64,000 bases of DNA from Brachionus manjavacas. Taxonomy: Eukaryota; Rotifera; Eurotatoria; Ploima; Brachionidae. This document shows, in pieces, positions 33,456 through 45,306 of this stretch. The notes beneath the pieces were generated by a model. The model made no database searches, had not been told where the DNA came from, and saw nothing but the letters and a program-made list of their open reading frames with translations. Location of the stretch: contig JAHQIY010000008.1 of assembly GCA_019054805.1 (NCBI GenBank), forward strand, positions 1,411,501 through 1,475,500, read 5' to 3'. The position numbers and the translations under genes were made by a program. The stretch's first letter is position 1, and each line of letters starts with the position of its first letter.

Positions 33456-33876
33456 AAGTGGTGTTCTGGATTTAGTATTTAGATTAAGATTTATTACGAT
33501 AATTTACGTAAAAAATAGTTAATTTACAGAAATTTCCAAAAATAAAAAATGTCCAAAAAATTGAAGTAATTTGGCACATTTTTAAAAAAATATGAATTTT
33601 TTTTATGCACGACTGCTATGATTTTTTGTTTTTACGCAATTTTACGTAAATTCTGGTAAAATTACCTTAATTTAGCAAAGTAAAAAAAAGTAAATTTAAC
33701 GAAAATTTATTTTAATTTTATTTTATTTTTTCAATTTCAACCTTTTTTAAATATTTAATAAAATTCAGTTTTTTTGAAAAGTGCTAAATTATTTCAATTT
33801 TTTGGACATTTTTATTTTTACATAAATTTTACGTAAAATTTGGTAAATTTACAATTTTTTATCCGGAACACCACTG
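33456..33876. mobile_element. Tc1/mariner-type MITE, 421 bases
   Basis: The right end reads ATCCGGAACACCACTG, and the left end AAGTGGTGTTCTGGAT is its imperfect inverted complement (C to A at the first base). TA flanks both ends. Inside, TGTCCAAAAAATTGAAGTAAT on the left recurs inverted on the right (ATTTCAATTTTTTGGACA), and several TTTACGTAAA-type palindromes occur. No coding region. Confidence 0.78.
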
Positions 33877-33879
33877 TAT

Positions 33880-34845
33880 TGAAATGATTGCAATATTAAA
33901 TTAAAATTATTTTTTATTTAAAATCAAAAAAAAAATTGAAACATCGCACTTTTTCAGTGTTTTTCAGCAGAAGATACATTTTGTATTTAAAACACAAAAT
34001 ATTAAACCATATTCATTTAATTGAAGGTTTTATGATATTTAATTTTTATATAAAAAAATTTAATTTAAATTTTTGATTTCTAATGATCGAACTATTTAGG
34101 AATTTTGTTAATTTTAAGTTTCAATATTATTCTTTTTTCCCCAATAAATTCTCATAACATTTCTGGCTTTAAATTTAGTTAAAATAAGATCTAATCTTGA
34201 TCAAAAAAGTCAATAAAAATTAAATTTTTTAATTTTTTTTTTGTATTTTGTTAATTGAAGATAGATAGTTAAATGAGAAAAAAATTAGGAAAATGATTTG
34301 AACTTGACTTAGCCTTTATTTGATTAAAAAATGATTATTCCATTAATAAATAATAACATTATCGAAAAATTGTCCAATATTAGATAGGAAATTAATAAAA
34401 ACGGAAGTTTTTATCCAAATTCTAAAAATCAAAAATCAAAAAAATTTTTTACCAGTCATTATCTTTTGATTACGAATATCCAAACTCAAAAATTGTGTGT
34501 TTCTTATCTTGCTTCACAATTCTACGAATTTCTCAGAGATTTAAATATTGAAATTATGTAAAAATAAAACAATTACGAGTAAATTAAATTTTGAAACCGT
34601 AAATAATAAAGTTCTATTGATTTTTCTTTTATTAGTAAGTCCGATTTAAGTTCTTGGAAATTCTTATGATGACCCTTTTTTTAAATAAGAATTGTAATTA
34701 TTTCCAGAAATATTATCTTGATATCATCAAGGAAATATCTTAAGAAAAGAAACTTATTTTTTCTTTCGAGAAAAATTCTAAATACTACTGAATTTGATAA
34801 GATATTGTCCGAGATCAGAAAGAAAGTTGTGAAAATATTTTATGA
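33880..34845. other. Gene-free stretch with a dispersed repeat
   Basis: 33930-34020 shares GAAACATCGCACTTTTTCA and a following TACATTTTGTA..AACACAAA core with 54250-54340. The remainder is AT-rich with no gene. Confidence 0.45.
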
Positions 34846-34850
34846 TATTA

Positions 34851-35095
34851 CAGTTGAGTCTTGTTATAACGATGCTGATTAAAACGATATTCGCTTTATA
34901 ACGATATTTTTTTTCATAATTTTCATTCCCCAATATAATAAATGTTAAATTTATTTGTTAATACGATGTTTTTTTAAAACGATATCTAGTTAAAACGATA
35001 GGTTTATTCGGAAAAAAAAAAACAAATCAGTGCAAATTCATCGTTTTTAAACGATATTGATCTTTTAAACAAAAAAACTTGAAATTTCGAATGAT
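34851..35095 (+). mobile_element. pogo-type transposon end, relic
   Basis: ACAGTTGAGTCTTGTTATAA followed by repeated TAAAACGATAT-type units resembles the termini of pogo/Tigger elements and the nested element at 52020-53883 (TATAACGAA units). Only one end is visible; no transposase remains. Confidence 0.55.
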
Positions 35096-35099
35096 TTTA

Positions 35100-36830
35100 A
35101 TAAAAATAATCTCACTGTCACAGAAAGAGAGAATACTGTAGAATACAATTTATACTAGATATTTAATAATTGAATCAATAAATAGTTTTTTTTGAAATAC
35201 ATAATTTTTGGTATAAAGAGGGCTACGAGTAACGAAGCATTTACTTTAAAATTTTTCTAAGTAATTAGTTTGCTTGAGCGATTTTTAATTTATTTTCGAA
35301 TTTGGACATTTTTCGCAAATTACATTTATTCTAGCAGGTAAAAATAAAATTAATTAAAGGTATCATCAGCTTATTTTTCTAAATGTTTTCTTTTATTATT
35401 TTTACATATTTTTATTTTTATTATGTTTGAAGAATATTTAGCTCACAAGAGAAAAGTGATTGTGTATTTCAATGATAAAAAATGCTGAGCCTAAATAAAA
35501 AAAATTTAAATTAGTTTTAATATCAATCTACATACAATTTGACCAATTTTTTATCTTTAATAGAAAGAATAATTTTGAAAAGTAGCTAAAATGGTAGCCA
35601 AACGCATAATTTAAGTCTCATTTTCTTATCTTCTTAAAAAACAAATTAAGATGTCAAATAAAAATTTAAATTAAATAAAGTAAAGTCAAATCTTTACTTT
35701 ATTAATTTAAATGTTTATATCTACAAGAAAAATTTAAAAACACTTTTTTTAAAATAATGATCATTTAAAAAAAAAGTATCGTTTAGATGGTGTGCACTCT
35801 GCTATGTGCATTTTGATATTGCAGAGTCATAATGTATCTCATCATTAATTCTATTAAGAAATAACAAATTATTACATAGTTAAAACTAGTTTCATAGTTA
35901 AAATTTGTTGATCCATATAAGAAATACCTCATGAATATTTTTCATCTTTTATTTGTCTGTCTAATTTACTTGTCACGCTGCTACCTGAAATTAAGCCCTA
36001 CACTGTCATCATGGGTACTCAGAAAAAATTTTTGATTTAAAAACTCTAAATTTAATCAAAAAAAATCCATGTTCAATAAAAAATAAAAATTGGTTTGAGA
36101 ATTGGTCGCGTACTTTATTAATGCCAATATCGAATTGAGTTATATTAATTAAATTGGAAATAAAAAAAGAACAAAAAAGTTTATTAAAATATTTCTATTT
36201 TTTTGAAAAAACTAAGTTTTATTTTGTGAAATCAGCCGAGGGTATTACGAAATTTTTTCAAATTTTAAACAAGGAATTTGGAATGCTCATTTTGAAATAT
36301 TGTTTGAAATAATCTTAATTTTTTATTTTCTTTTTTAATTTGTATTAGATTATTCATTTTTAGGTTTATTAATCAAATAATAAAAAATAATTAAGAATCT
36401 GATTCTTTCTTAATTATTATTTGAAAAAGAGCATCTTCCTTCTTCTCCTGATAAAAAGAAACAATTCATCTCTTTAAATTTTTATATCATTAAATAGCCC
36501 ATAAAATTAAGAGCTGAACAAAAATTGGTCAAGGTTCAAAAGATAGAATTTTTTTTTGAATTGTCAAATGATTGTAAAAAATTAAGAAAATTTTGAATTG
36601 ATAGAATCGAATTTAAAACAAAAATAACACAGAATTTTAAATAAAAAAGAATATAAAAAATATAAAAATAAATTGATTGAATAAATTGAAAAAAAAGTTT
36701 TTTTTAATTGAATAATTATTCTTTTACTTTTTCCCTAAAAACAAATCTAAATTTAATACATGGCATTCATCAATCAACAAAACTAATTCTACTAAATTAT
36801 GAAAATCAATTAAAAAAAATTTAAGTCTAA
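35100..36830. other. Gene-free AT-rich stretch
   Basis: No supported gene or bounded element. Confidence 0.4.
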
Positions 36831-36924
36831 CCTAACTTTTTAACAAAGACAGCCAAGAAGGGAACACAAAAACTTGCCATAAGGCTATCGAGCAACAGCT
36901 GATCCGCAATTTTGGAGTAAGATC

Positions 36925-37070
36925 ATACAAGCCGACCCGAAAAAAAGACCTGTTCGGGTACGGGTTTCGGTTTTTACCAGTACACGTACCCGTATCCGAA
37001 ATATACTTTAATCTCGGGTTTTTACACGTACCTGTATCCGAAATACACGTAATTTTCGGGTTTTTCAAAC
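36925..37070. repeat. Degenerate tandem repeat rich in CGGGT/ACCCG
   Basis: Two to three units of about 60 bases containing TCGGGTTTTTAC, ACGTACC and GTATCCGAAATA, preceded by TTCGGGTACGGGTTTCGG. Such CGGGT-rich tracts often form hAT subterminal regions, and a hAT transposase relic follows at 37210-38105. Confidence 0.6.
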
Positions 37071-37209
37071 AGAAAAATTTTAAATTTTATTAAATTCTGA
37101 TTTTTTTATATTTTAATTTTTTATGAGACTAAAAATTTTAGATAAAAAATAAATTTCATTTTTTTTTATTTTAAATTTTCAAGTTTGATTTAGGTCTAAA
37201 TTCAATCAA

Positions 37210-38105
37210 TATTTACTCTTAACACTACTCTTTCAATTATTGTTTCGGGAAGCATGTTTATTAATCTCTTATCACAAACTAAACCACAAATGCCAGAAAA
37301 TCTTTACTAATATGTGATTGCATATGATATGCAATCACTTGATGTTGGTATTAAGAAGGCTTTAATTGAAACTTTAGCCAAACTTGGATACTTTTAGCTA
37401 TATTGACTGCAAAATGCCTGGGTTGAATTTTGTCTATTTCTAGCTTCACAAATAAAATCTAAAAAAGAAGAACATTCAGTGCTTATTTCGTGTAATTTGT
37501 TGGTTCGTGAAACATCGACCTGAGTTTGATAAGACTTGGACTTTAACTAAATTTCTAAAAGCTGCATTATCATGTAAATGATATGGCCTTGGAGTAGATT
37601 TAGATTAACTAGTCCGAGGCTGATTCGATTCTTGTTTTTCATCCATTAAGAATAAAGCAGTTTCTGTCAAACTTCAACTGCTATGGCTCTAAATTCTTCT
37701 CAATAAGGCTCTTCATACCATAATTTTGACGAATTCAACAAAGCTGCTGTCAAATAAATCTTTGAGCTGAGTTAAAATACAAACTTTGATTTTAATGATT
37801 TATTAAAATCTTCGTTAAGGTTTTTAATTTCCAGTTTCATTTATAGCCTAAAGTATTTATAGCCATATAAGATTATAACAAGACCAGGTATTAAGTCGCC
37901 AATTATCCAGTCAGTTTTTTTGAATCAAAATCGAAAAAGTTTACCCACGGTGAAATATCTTTAGGAAAGAGACGATTGTTTCTTTTGAAACAGGACATAG
38001 ATTATCAGTGGCAAACACTTCCTTTTCGTAAGCTTTATAAATTGATTCCAACAATAAATAAGTAGAGAACCATCTTGTGCCATATTCACATCTAAGCTAA
38101 GATTT
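37210..38105 (-). pseudogene. hAT transposase relic, C-terminal part
   Basis: Minus-strand translation gives a GTRWFSTYLLLESIYKAYEK segment at about 38095-38030, the signature of the hAT catalytic/insertion region, followed by CPVSKETIVSFLKIF. Frame breaks and stops follow. Near 37260 a GLVCDKRLINMLPETI segment resembles the end of the hAT C-terminal dimerisation domain. The N-terminus and the BED finger are not visible. Strongly decayed. Confidence 0.55.
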
Positions 38106-38134
38106 TTTATTAAATGTATTTACTACTACTATTA

Positions 38135-38333
38135 AAAGAGATAATTTAGTTCTATAAAATGCTTAATGCTTAATCCGAAAATATATCTCTGCACAAAATC
38201 AGCATTGCACACTTGATTGTAATACTTTTTGATGGCGTGCAATATTCAGATGATTGTAGAGTATTTTGCAGACACATATTTTCGGATTAAGCAAATTTGC
38301 ATATAATTAAGCATTTTACAGAACTAAATTTAT
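38135..38333. mobile_element. Small inverted-repeat MITE
   Basis: ATTTAGTTCTATAAAATGCT at the left pairs with AGCATTTTACAGAACTAAAT at the right. Inner segments TTAATCCGAAAATATAT, GCACAAAATC and AGCATTGCACAC also recur inverted. About 200 bases with no coding capacity. A clean target duplication was not resolved. Confidence 0.7.
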
Positions 38334-38339
38334 ATTTTT

Positions 38340-39545
38340 TGAAAAAAAGTTTCAAAATTTCAAATTTTTCAATCTGTATTTTACTATTTTTTACGAAATT
38401 TTACGTAAAATTTCATTAATTTACGAAAAATAAAAGAAAAACAATATACTTTGATACTTTGAATATATCAAAGTATATTCAAATACTTTGATAGATATTA
38501 AACTTAAGAAAATAAAATGAAAAAAAAAATTAAACAATTTTTGTGGTATCTTTAAAGATTCTTTAAAAATCTCTAAAATTTGGCATAGTTTAAAGAAAAA
38601 TAGAGAAATTTTTAGAGATAAAAAAATCTATTAATGTAAATAAAAAAGAATTTTTATTTTTTCTAAATTCTTTGTTAAATTATTAATTTGTTTACTGTGC
38701 AAAAAGTTTTTAGAGATTATTTGTAGTTTCATTTCAGAATCTTTAGAAAATCTTTCCTGAATATCTTAACGGGTGGCCAAAAATAGTTGTCTTAAAATTC
38801 ATTGAGAAAAAAAATAGTGAACGGACAATGATATAATAGTGAAATTTTGAGGGTTTACAGCTTTTTTTCTCTTGTTTCTGAAATTGATATTTTTATAAAA
38901 AAATAAGTCCACTCTGGCCTACTAATTGACTCCTAACTGCGACCAAGGTTGTCCTCATAAATCACCATATAAAAGTTAAGAGTTTTATATATCATTTTGT
39001 AGAAAATTTTTTTATGATTAAAATGAGCTATAGATTGTTTTATTCCGTCTAGTTTTCGAGAAGATACAATCAAATAACACCGAAAAATGACCATTGTTCT
39101 AAAATCTAAAAAACTTGGGTGTTTTATGTTTTTATCGAATAACTTTTGATTTATTTAAGGTATTATCTTAAAATTTCGAACACATATATAATTGAATTTC
39201 AGCTTTTAAATAAATATCTTAATAAAATAAAATTATTTTTTTGAGTCTTGATTTTCATTTTTTTTAAACTTTAGTGCTATATATCATTAAGTTAAAAATT
39301 TACGAGAAAACAAGGGAAAGTTACAATTTAAAATACCTGATATAAAAGCTTAAAGTTTATCCTTTATTTTGATATAAAATATGTGATGGTGGCCTTGTCC
39401 TAATATGAAAAAATAAAGATAGAAACCTAAGAAAAAACAAATCTTTTTTTTTAATTTTATTGTGCATTTTAAAAATTTAGTTTTAAATTGTTTTCTCGTT
39501 TGAATTTTTAATCTTTTAAACAAATTTGAAAAAAAAATTATTTAA
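38340..39545. other. Gene-free AT-rich stretch
   Basis: Contains TTTACGTAAAA motifs near 38390-38410 and a short ATACTTTGATA repeat cluster at 38447-38500. No gene supported. Confidence 0.4.
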
Positions 39546-39550
39546 AAAAA

Positions 39551-40480
39551 AATGGGACGTCAAAAACCTCAATAGATGCGTGAATTGGTAATTGAGCACT
39601 ATAAAAATGGCAAGGCGATCTCCGAGATATTCACGATAATGGCTTCAAAAGTTTCCAAAAAAACGATTTCTCGTTGGACAAAAGCTTTCAGGGAAAATGG
39701 GAATTTTTTTCCGAAAACTTCACCTGGTCGCCCAAATTCTGTTTCAAATGACTTAAACAAAATCAGAGTAAAGAGATTGGCTAAACAATGTTCAGGTAGA
39801 CAGATTGCTACCAAATTAAATATTTCAAGGGCTTCGGTTCAAAATATTTTAAAGGACTTGAATTTGAAAGTAATTTTAAATTTATTTACTTTTGAAAAAT
39901 TATTTGGTTTTTTATTTAAAAAAGGCTTACAAAAAGAGAAAAATACCACCCCTAAATGAAGGCCATGTATCAAAGCGCCTAAAATTTTGTCAATTTTAGA
40001 GAAAAAATAAAAACCAACTATTTAAAAATCTTCCGATAATGTTTTCGGATGAAAAGATGTTCACGGTAGACGGTGGTCTGAATAAACAAAATTACCGAGT
40101 TTATGCAGTATCACGTGAGGAAGCTGACAAAAAAGGAGGTAAAAAAATCTCAATATTTTGTTTTTAAACTTTAATGTTAAATTTAAGAATTATTTTTAAG
40201 GATTAAATGGAACATCAAAATTTCCTCTTTCTGTAATGGTTGTGATGAAGACATCACTGTGTATGTACGCGGTTCGCTGTGCAGTTGCATGCACGCGTAT
40301 TTCATATTTATATTTTAGATTTATGATTTTTCGAGACATATTTTTCTTTATAAGTTTAATAAAGTAGTTAAACTTTATTAAATAAGTTACTTTATTTCAA
40401 TGGTGTGGATAGGATTGACGGAAAAAGGTGCTACTGAACCATTTTTCGTTGAAAAAAGTACAAATTATAAAATTGTTTAG
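39551..40480 (+). pseudogene. Tc1/mariner transposase, N-terminal half, with two introns and an insertion
   Basis: Starts at the ATG at 39551 (MGRQKPQ, then a stop, then MRELVIEHYKNGKAISEI). Helix-turn-helix domains (KKTISRWTKAFRENG, GRQIATKLNISRASVQNILK) are followed by a 55-base GT-AG intron (39870-39924) and AYKKRKIPPLNEGHVSKRL. The catalytic FSDEKMFTVDG (first Asp) lies at about 40040. A second intron of 62 bases (40139-40200) separates KKGG from LNGTSKFPLSVM. A 155-base insertion then splits VMV from WIGLTEKGATEPFF. Two in-frame stops. The second Asp and later part are missing here but similar sequence occurs at 44215-44540. Confidence 0.8.
40245..40399. mobile_element. 155-base insertion inside the mariner relic
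   Basis: Interrupts the transposase codons for VMV/VWIG, flanked by ATGGTTGTG (40236-40244) and ATGGTGTGG (40400-40408), an imperfect duplication. Begins with a GC-richer stretch (GTATGTACGCGGTTCGCTGT). No TIR was found. Confidence 0.55.
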
Positions 40481-40484
40481 ATAA

Positions 40485-41100
40485 ATTAAATTAAATGGCT
40501 CTTTTCTATATTTTTTTATTTGGTTTAAATTTTATTATTTTTAAAAAAATTTCACTCGATTATATTTTTTAATATTTAATTAAACTGATAAATGTAAATA
40601 ATTTTCATCTCATCTATTCTAGGAAATAAAAATAATTCTTATCAGATTTTTAAATTCGAGCATTTTTACAGATCAATCAATTTTTGCCTAATCTGTAAAG
40701 TCTCATCAATCTAGTTAATATTCATGAGAACTCTTGAATATTCATTAAAACATCACTCGTATGTTTAAAGTTCATAAGTTCATAAGTTCAAAATGAAAAT
40801 TTCAAAAAAGTAAAAAATAACATGTTTTTTATCTATTAATTTGTATACTCTATTGACGTTTTACGTCCAAAATTTTTTTAAAAACCATTCAGTATTTTCA
40901 CGTGTGTCTATGCTTAAATTGCTCGTCCCGCACCACTCGTTCCTCGCATATAATCTGTTATTACAATTTATTCAAAATAAAATCATTAATTTTAAAGTTT
41001 TTTTATTAAATAATAACAAGTTACTTAAAAATTTTAATTAATTTAATAAAGAATTTTTTTTCTGAAATATGATACTCCTTCCAACATAATGCACCACTTT
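40485..41100. other. Gene-free AT-rich stretch
   Basis: No supported gene. The 66-codon frame at 40841-41041 has no recognisable features. Confidence 0.35.
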
Positions 41101-41104
41101 AAAA

Positions 41105-41305
41105 ACTAAATTTATTAACAGTCTCGAATCAACTGTTTGAGTTGAGTAAGACATATGTTAGGGCAGGACTGAGTCATTCTATTCCATTGATTGTAAGACT
41201 GGTGGAGGATTGCAAAGAAGGTTTCGAATCGAGATATATTGAATACCCAACTCCATTGTGTAATAGCTACCTTACTATAACTTCTTTTTTCCCCCGAAAA
41301 TCAGG
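41105..41305 (+). pseudogene. LINE ORF2 C-terminal fragment
   Basis: Closely matches 53090-53285: both carry AGGACTGAGTCATTCTATTC, GACTGGTGGAGGA and CCAACTCCATTGTGTAAT. The frame would encode SHSIPL..RLVE..KEGFESRYIEYPTPL. Only about 200 bases remain. Confidence 0.75.
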
Positions 41306-41309
41306 CTTT

Positions 41310-42235
41310 TAAAAATATGTATCCTATTTCAATATATGGAAAATGAGCCTAACCCGGTGACCTATTTCTTTTTTAGTGCATTTTTGGCACTCATTTTATT
41401 CAAAAACTCCAAAAATGCTCACCGAATTAGACCAGTTTTTTCGAGTCACCCCTTTACCTCCTGCTGTTAATTGGGTGAGGCCTTATTGGGTGTATTAGGC
41501 TAACCCAGTTACACATGATTCTGTAAATATTTAGCCCGAGAACTAACCTCTTTTTCAGGATATTCACCGAATTCACCCAATTAGCCCAACAAGAATTAAA
41601 AAAAGGATTTTAAATGTTATTTTTAAAAATATAAATATTTAAAATATTCTTTATTATTATTCTTTTAAATATACGCTACAACATAACTATTTGGAAAAAA
41701 ATTTAAACGAATTATTAACGAATTCAAATTAAATTTTATGTTTGATTTTTTTTTAGTTAAAAAGATTAGTTAAAAAAATCTGTCTCGGAATGTTGTATAA
41801 ATTTAAAGCTTGAGTAGTGTTCAATTTTTTTTCAAAAACATCTTTTTTTGCGTTATCAAGATCTTCCATCGAATACTTTTTTTTTTATAATTCTTTTTGT
41901 TTGTTCTGATTCATTTTTATAATATATTGACGATTTTTGATAATACAGAATGGATATTTTTATCAAATAAAATCAAATTATTTTGTAAAAAAAGGACAAA
42001 CAAAATTTTAAATTTTTCATAAAAATGACGTCTTTGTGATCATTTTTGTCCTTTCAGTCTAATTATGTCAAAAATTTTATTTTTAGGGGTAAATGGGTGG
42101 GATTTTCGGGTATTGAGGTGATACCTCATTTACCTCTTATCCCATAAAAAATAAAAACATTAGACAACGGACCCATCGGCTTTCTTAAAATTCTAGTAAT
42201 AGAAAAGACTACTAAGTCTTATTTTCGGAGCTTAC
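41310..42235. other. Repeat-derived non-coding stretch
   Basis: Contains GGTGA/TCACC-rich segments (41345-41500 and 42085-42140), one of which is similar in inverted orientation to 11788-11830. Probably a decayed element, but no boundaries could be fixed. Confidence 0.4.
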
Positions 42236-42239
42236 CTCA

Positions 42240-42665
42240 TAATTGACTACAAAAGCTTTATTATTCTCATTAGGAATATTTGAATGACTAATTAGACGAG
42301 TTAATAAAGCCATGATCATTGTCCTCTTGGTTTCGTAGTATATTGACATTCTGATTTTCATCAATACAATGGAGATGCATTCGAGCTGGAAATTTCGAAT
42401 TAATTGAACATTTATAATTTTCTTTTATTCCATTTTTGGTGCTGTGAGTTTTTTGGTGAATTCATTTTTTTTCAATACTTTTGAAGTCCTCATTGAAATT
42501 GTTAAATATAATTTCAACGCTCCAGTAAATTTTTTTTCGTCTGTTGGGTCGATTAAAAGAATTGAAGTTGTAGGTCTGATTGTCAATTTCAATGCTTTTT
42601 TCTTTAGCAGATAAACTCTTATCTTCGATCGATGATTCATTAAATGTCTCTTCGAGATAAATCAC
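42240..42665 (-). pseudogene. MULE-type gene N-terminal remnant with zinc-finger-like region
   Basis: Minus-strand start MIYLEETFNESSIEDKSLSA matches 12948 onward on the plus strand. It continues IEIDNQTYNFNSFNRPNRRK. After frame breaks, YKCSINSKFPARMHLHCIDE and a following NQEDNDHGFIN form a C..C..HxH-like FLYWCH-type pattern seen in the N-termini of MULE proteins. Stops and frame slips show it is dead. Confidence 0.55.
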
Positions 42666-42844
42666 TTTTTGTAATATTTATATATTAAAGAAGTAATTTT
42701 ATATTCAATAAGTTATTTTGTTTGCAAGAAGTTTTTGTTTAGTGCAAGTAATTTTGTTTCATAAAAGTATTTTTAGAAAAGTGAGATTTTTTGGTGATAA
42801 AAAAAGTAATATTAGTGCTAGAAAGAATTTAAGGCTAAAATTCA

Positions 42845-43105
42845 ATAGTCTCAACTCAAGCCCAAGTACTGACTTTTTTTCAAGACTATTTCGGATTTAA
42901 TCTCATTAACTTTGTTTAAAACAAGACCGCCAAATTAACTACCTGTAATGGACAAAATTCATGTAACTGTGATCAAGACTGATTGTTTTGCCGTTCCAGG
43001 TAGTTATTTTTGCGCCCTAGTTAAAGTTATTTTCACTGGAAATTAAATTCCAAGTACGGATTTTAAAAAATAAATTCAAGTCCGGTCTTTGAGTTCACTT
43101 TTTTT
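42845..43105. repeat. MITE-family copy sharing a core with 50555-50805
   Basis: Contains CTCAAGCCCAAGTACTGACT at the left, GCCGTTCCAGGTAGTTATTT plus GCGCCCTAG in the middle (42989-43021), and AAGTCCGGTCTTTGAGTTCAC at the right. Core and ends recur at 50555-50805. Confidence 0.6.
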
Positions 43106-43109
43106 AATG

Positions 43110-43985
43110 TTTTCATGAAAATGTTCATTTGTAGATATTTTCATTGGAAAAAATATTAATGAACCGTTTTGACGTCAAATCTATTAATTTAACTAGAAAT
43201 AGAACAAAATATTTGCTAAATTATTTCTGGCAATACAAAAAATGTATGTGCAAATATCATCGGCTTTCAATTTTTAAGTAATCGGCTAGTTTTGATCAAA
43301 ATTTTAGATTTTGTTTCTTATATTGACAGCAAATTCCAACAAAAATTTAGAAAGAACATTTGGTAGTTCAAACTTAAGTAGAAATTTCATAAAAATTGAA
43401 ACATAAATTATAAGCGTTAACTTTTAATTTTTAAATTGCTTATAATTCATTTTCTATTTATTAAAATTTTAATTTTAACTGAAAATTTAGCTATTAATAG
43501 TATTTAGGAAACATAGTTTTCTACTTTATTGACTAAATCATTGAAAATTCCATTCTATCATCGAAATTGGCATTATTAAAAAATAAATATTTACGGTTTG
43601 AAAAAAAATTTGAAGACTTTTTAAAGAAAAATAAAAGAAAATTTTAAGATATTTTAGAGAAAAATGTACGATATCCTCTAAAAAAACTCTACCAAATTCT
43701 CCAAAATTTCTTTAAAGATCCTTTAAAATTAAGTTGACTGGGAAGCGTATGATTTCATTTTTAAGTAAAAAATCAAGCATTTTTTAATCATTTTTATAGA
43801 TTAAAAAATACTTGATTAAAATATCGTTATAAATTAGGTACATGTTTTAGACTGAGAAAAATTAATAGGACTGAACTTTAGGATTGAATTATTTTCAATT
43901 GTTTGAAAATTATTTTAAATTTTAACAAAAAAATTGAAAAACACTCAATTCTAAAGTTCAGTTCTATTCAACATACTAATCTTTA
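43110..43985. other. Gene-free AT-rich stretch
   Basis: No supported gene. AAAACTGAACTTTA-type sequence near 43868 and 43950 is inverted (CTGAACTTTAGGATTGA and TCAATTCTAAAGTTCAG), a possible small foldback of about 100 bases at 43860-43970. Confidence 0.4.
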
Positions 43986-44214
43986 AGATTTCGTTATCGT
44001 CGTTTACGCAAAGCCCCATATTTATCAGATTTACCAAAAGCTTTACCATGTACGTCCTAAAATAGAGAGAAGGAATTTCATTTGAAGCGCAACAAAATTC
44101 TCGATATTTTTACTTCATTTTGTTTAACCTTACTTCGTTTAAAAAAATAAATATTTTTACTAAAAAAAAGAAATTTAGGTAAAATATGAACGATGAATTA
44201 TATTTTTTACCATT

Positions 44215-44545
44215 TGGAGCTCTTAAATACAACAACTCTTAAAAATTGCATCAAAATAATGACCCAAACCATACATCAACTTTATGTACTTCATACATAG
44301 CAAAAAATGATGTTCTTTGGGTAACTTAATCTTTTATTGTTTCCATGAATTAAAAATAATTTAAAGCTAAGATCACCGCCAAAATCACCGGATTTAAACC
44401 CAAAAGAGCTTTTTGTGGAATGAGCCAAAAGTTTAAATGAGATTTGTTTGATGCTATTTTGGAATTTGAAAAAACATTAAGCGTGAATTCTGTTACCCTG
44501 AACAATCACTTATTCATCAGCTTGTCAACTGATGCACAAAAATGA
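44215..44545 (+). pseudogene. Tc1/mariner transposase, C-terminal half
   Basis: Frames encode a QNNDPNHTSTLCTSYIAKND segment (second catalytic Asp) and then PPKSPDLNPKELF (third catalytic region, normally SPDLNPIE), followed by LNEICLMLFWNLKKH. Frame changes interrupt it. Same strand as the N-terminal half at 39551-40480, so it may be the other half of one element split by about 3.7 kb, or a second copy. Confidence 0.7.
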
Positions 44546-44559
44546 GTGAGAATTATACT

Positions 44560-44745
44560 TGTCACGTATCTCAGAAGTATACTTGTCACGACACTTCGAA
44601 ATGCTCACAGCACTTAGCTCACATCTTGACTTAATAATAAGCTCGTGTTCTTGACACGACCATATAAGTATAAATAAGAAGTCCATTCTTAGAACTTCAG
44701 AACGTTCAATAACTTAAATAAAGCTTTTAAAGATTAAACATTGTT
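44560..44745 (+). mobile_element. Candidate solo LTR
   Basis: Begins TGTCACG (44560, repeated at 44584). Contains a TATA-like TATAAATAAG (44669-44678) and a polyadenylation-type AATAAA (44717-44722), and ends near TTAAACATTG. This order resembles an LTR with U3-R-U5. No internal gag-pol or matching second LTR in the window, and no firm target duplication. Confidence 0.4.
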
Positions 44746-44748
44746 TTA

Positions 44749-45100
44749 TTATGAGAAATTTAGTTCGAATACCACAAAAATTAAATAGAATACCCCAAAT
44801 TTTTTAAGTTTTTCCACCAATTTTATTGGAATAACAACAAAAAATAAAAAAATACATAAAATATAAAAAAAAAACTTTTTTTTACTTGTAACATTAAATT
44901 TTTTGTTTGGACAAGCCTCCAATCTTGCTCTTTTTGAAACTGGTTCCTCTTCTTCAACGTCAGACTCACTAGACTCGATGCCTTTTGGAACAGCGCTAAA
45001 AGCTTGTGTTTCATTCGGTTGTTTTTTCAATGCGCTAGCAGTCTTTAACGGTCTGCCTTTTTTACGGTTCGATTGAATTGGAACGTTCATTCCTACTGTG
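44749..45100 (-). pseudogene. MULE transposase C-terminal fragment with AT-hook
   Basis: Minus-strand frame starts MNVPIQSNRKKGRPLKTASA, then an acidic stretch ESSESDVEEEEPVSKRARLE. A VPI-x-KKGRP-x-K-ALxxQP pattern is the usual C-terminal tail after the SWIM finger of MULE proteins. The catalytic part is absent. It lies downstream of the TSC2 stop. Confidence 0.5.
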
Positions 45101-45306
45101 TCGAAATTGCACTTTTTTCCGAGCTGCTATTGCTATTGAAAAAAGCTGCATTACTATTAAATTAATTATAAAAATTCAACCACGTTTAAAAAAAAACAAA
45201 GACACTTAATATTGTAATCAAAAACTATCTACAAATAATGACCATGTAGTATAAATAGAAGCATTCTTTGGTAAAAAAAGACTAGTCCTTTTTGAAATAC
45301 ATTATT

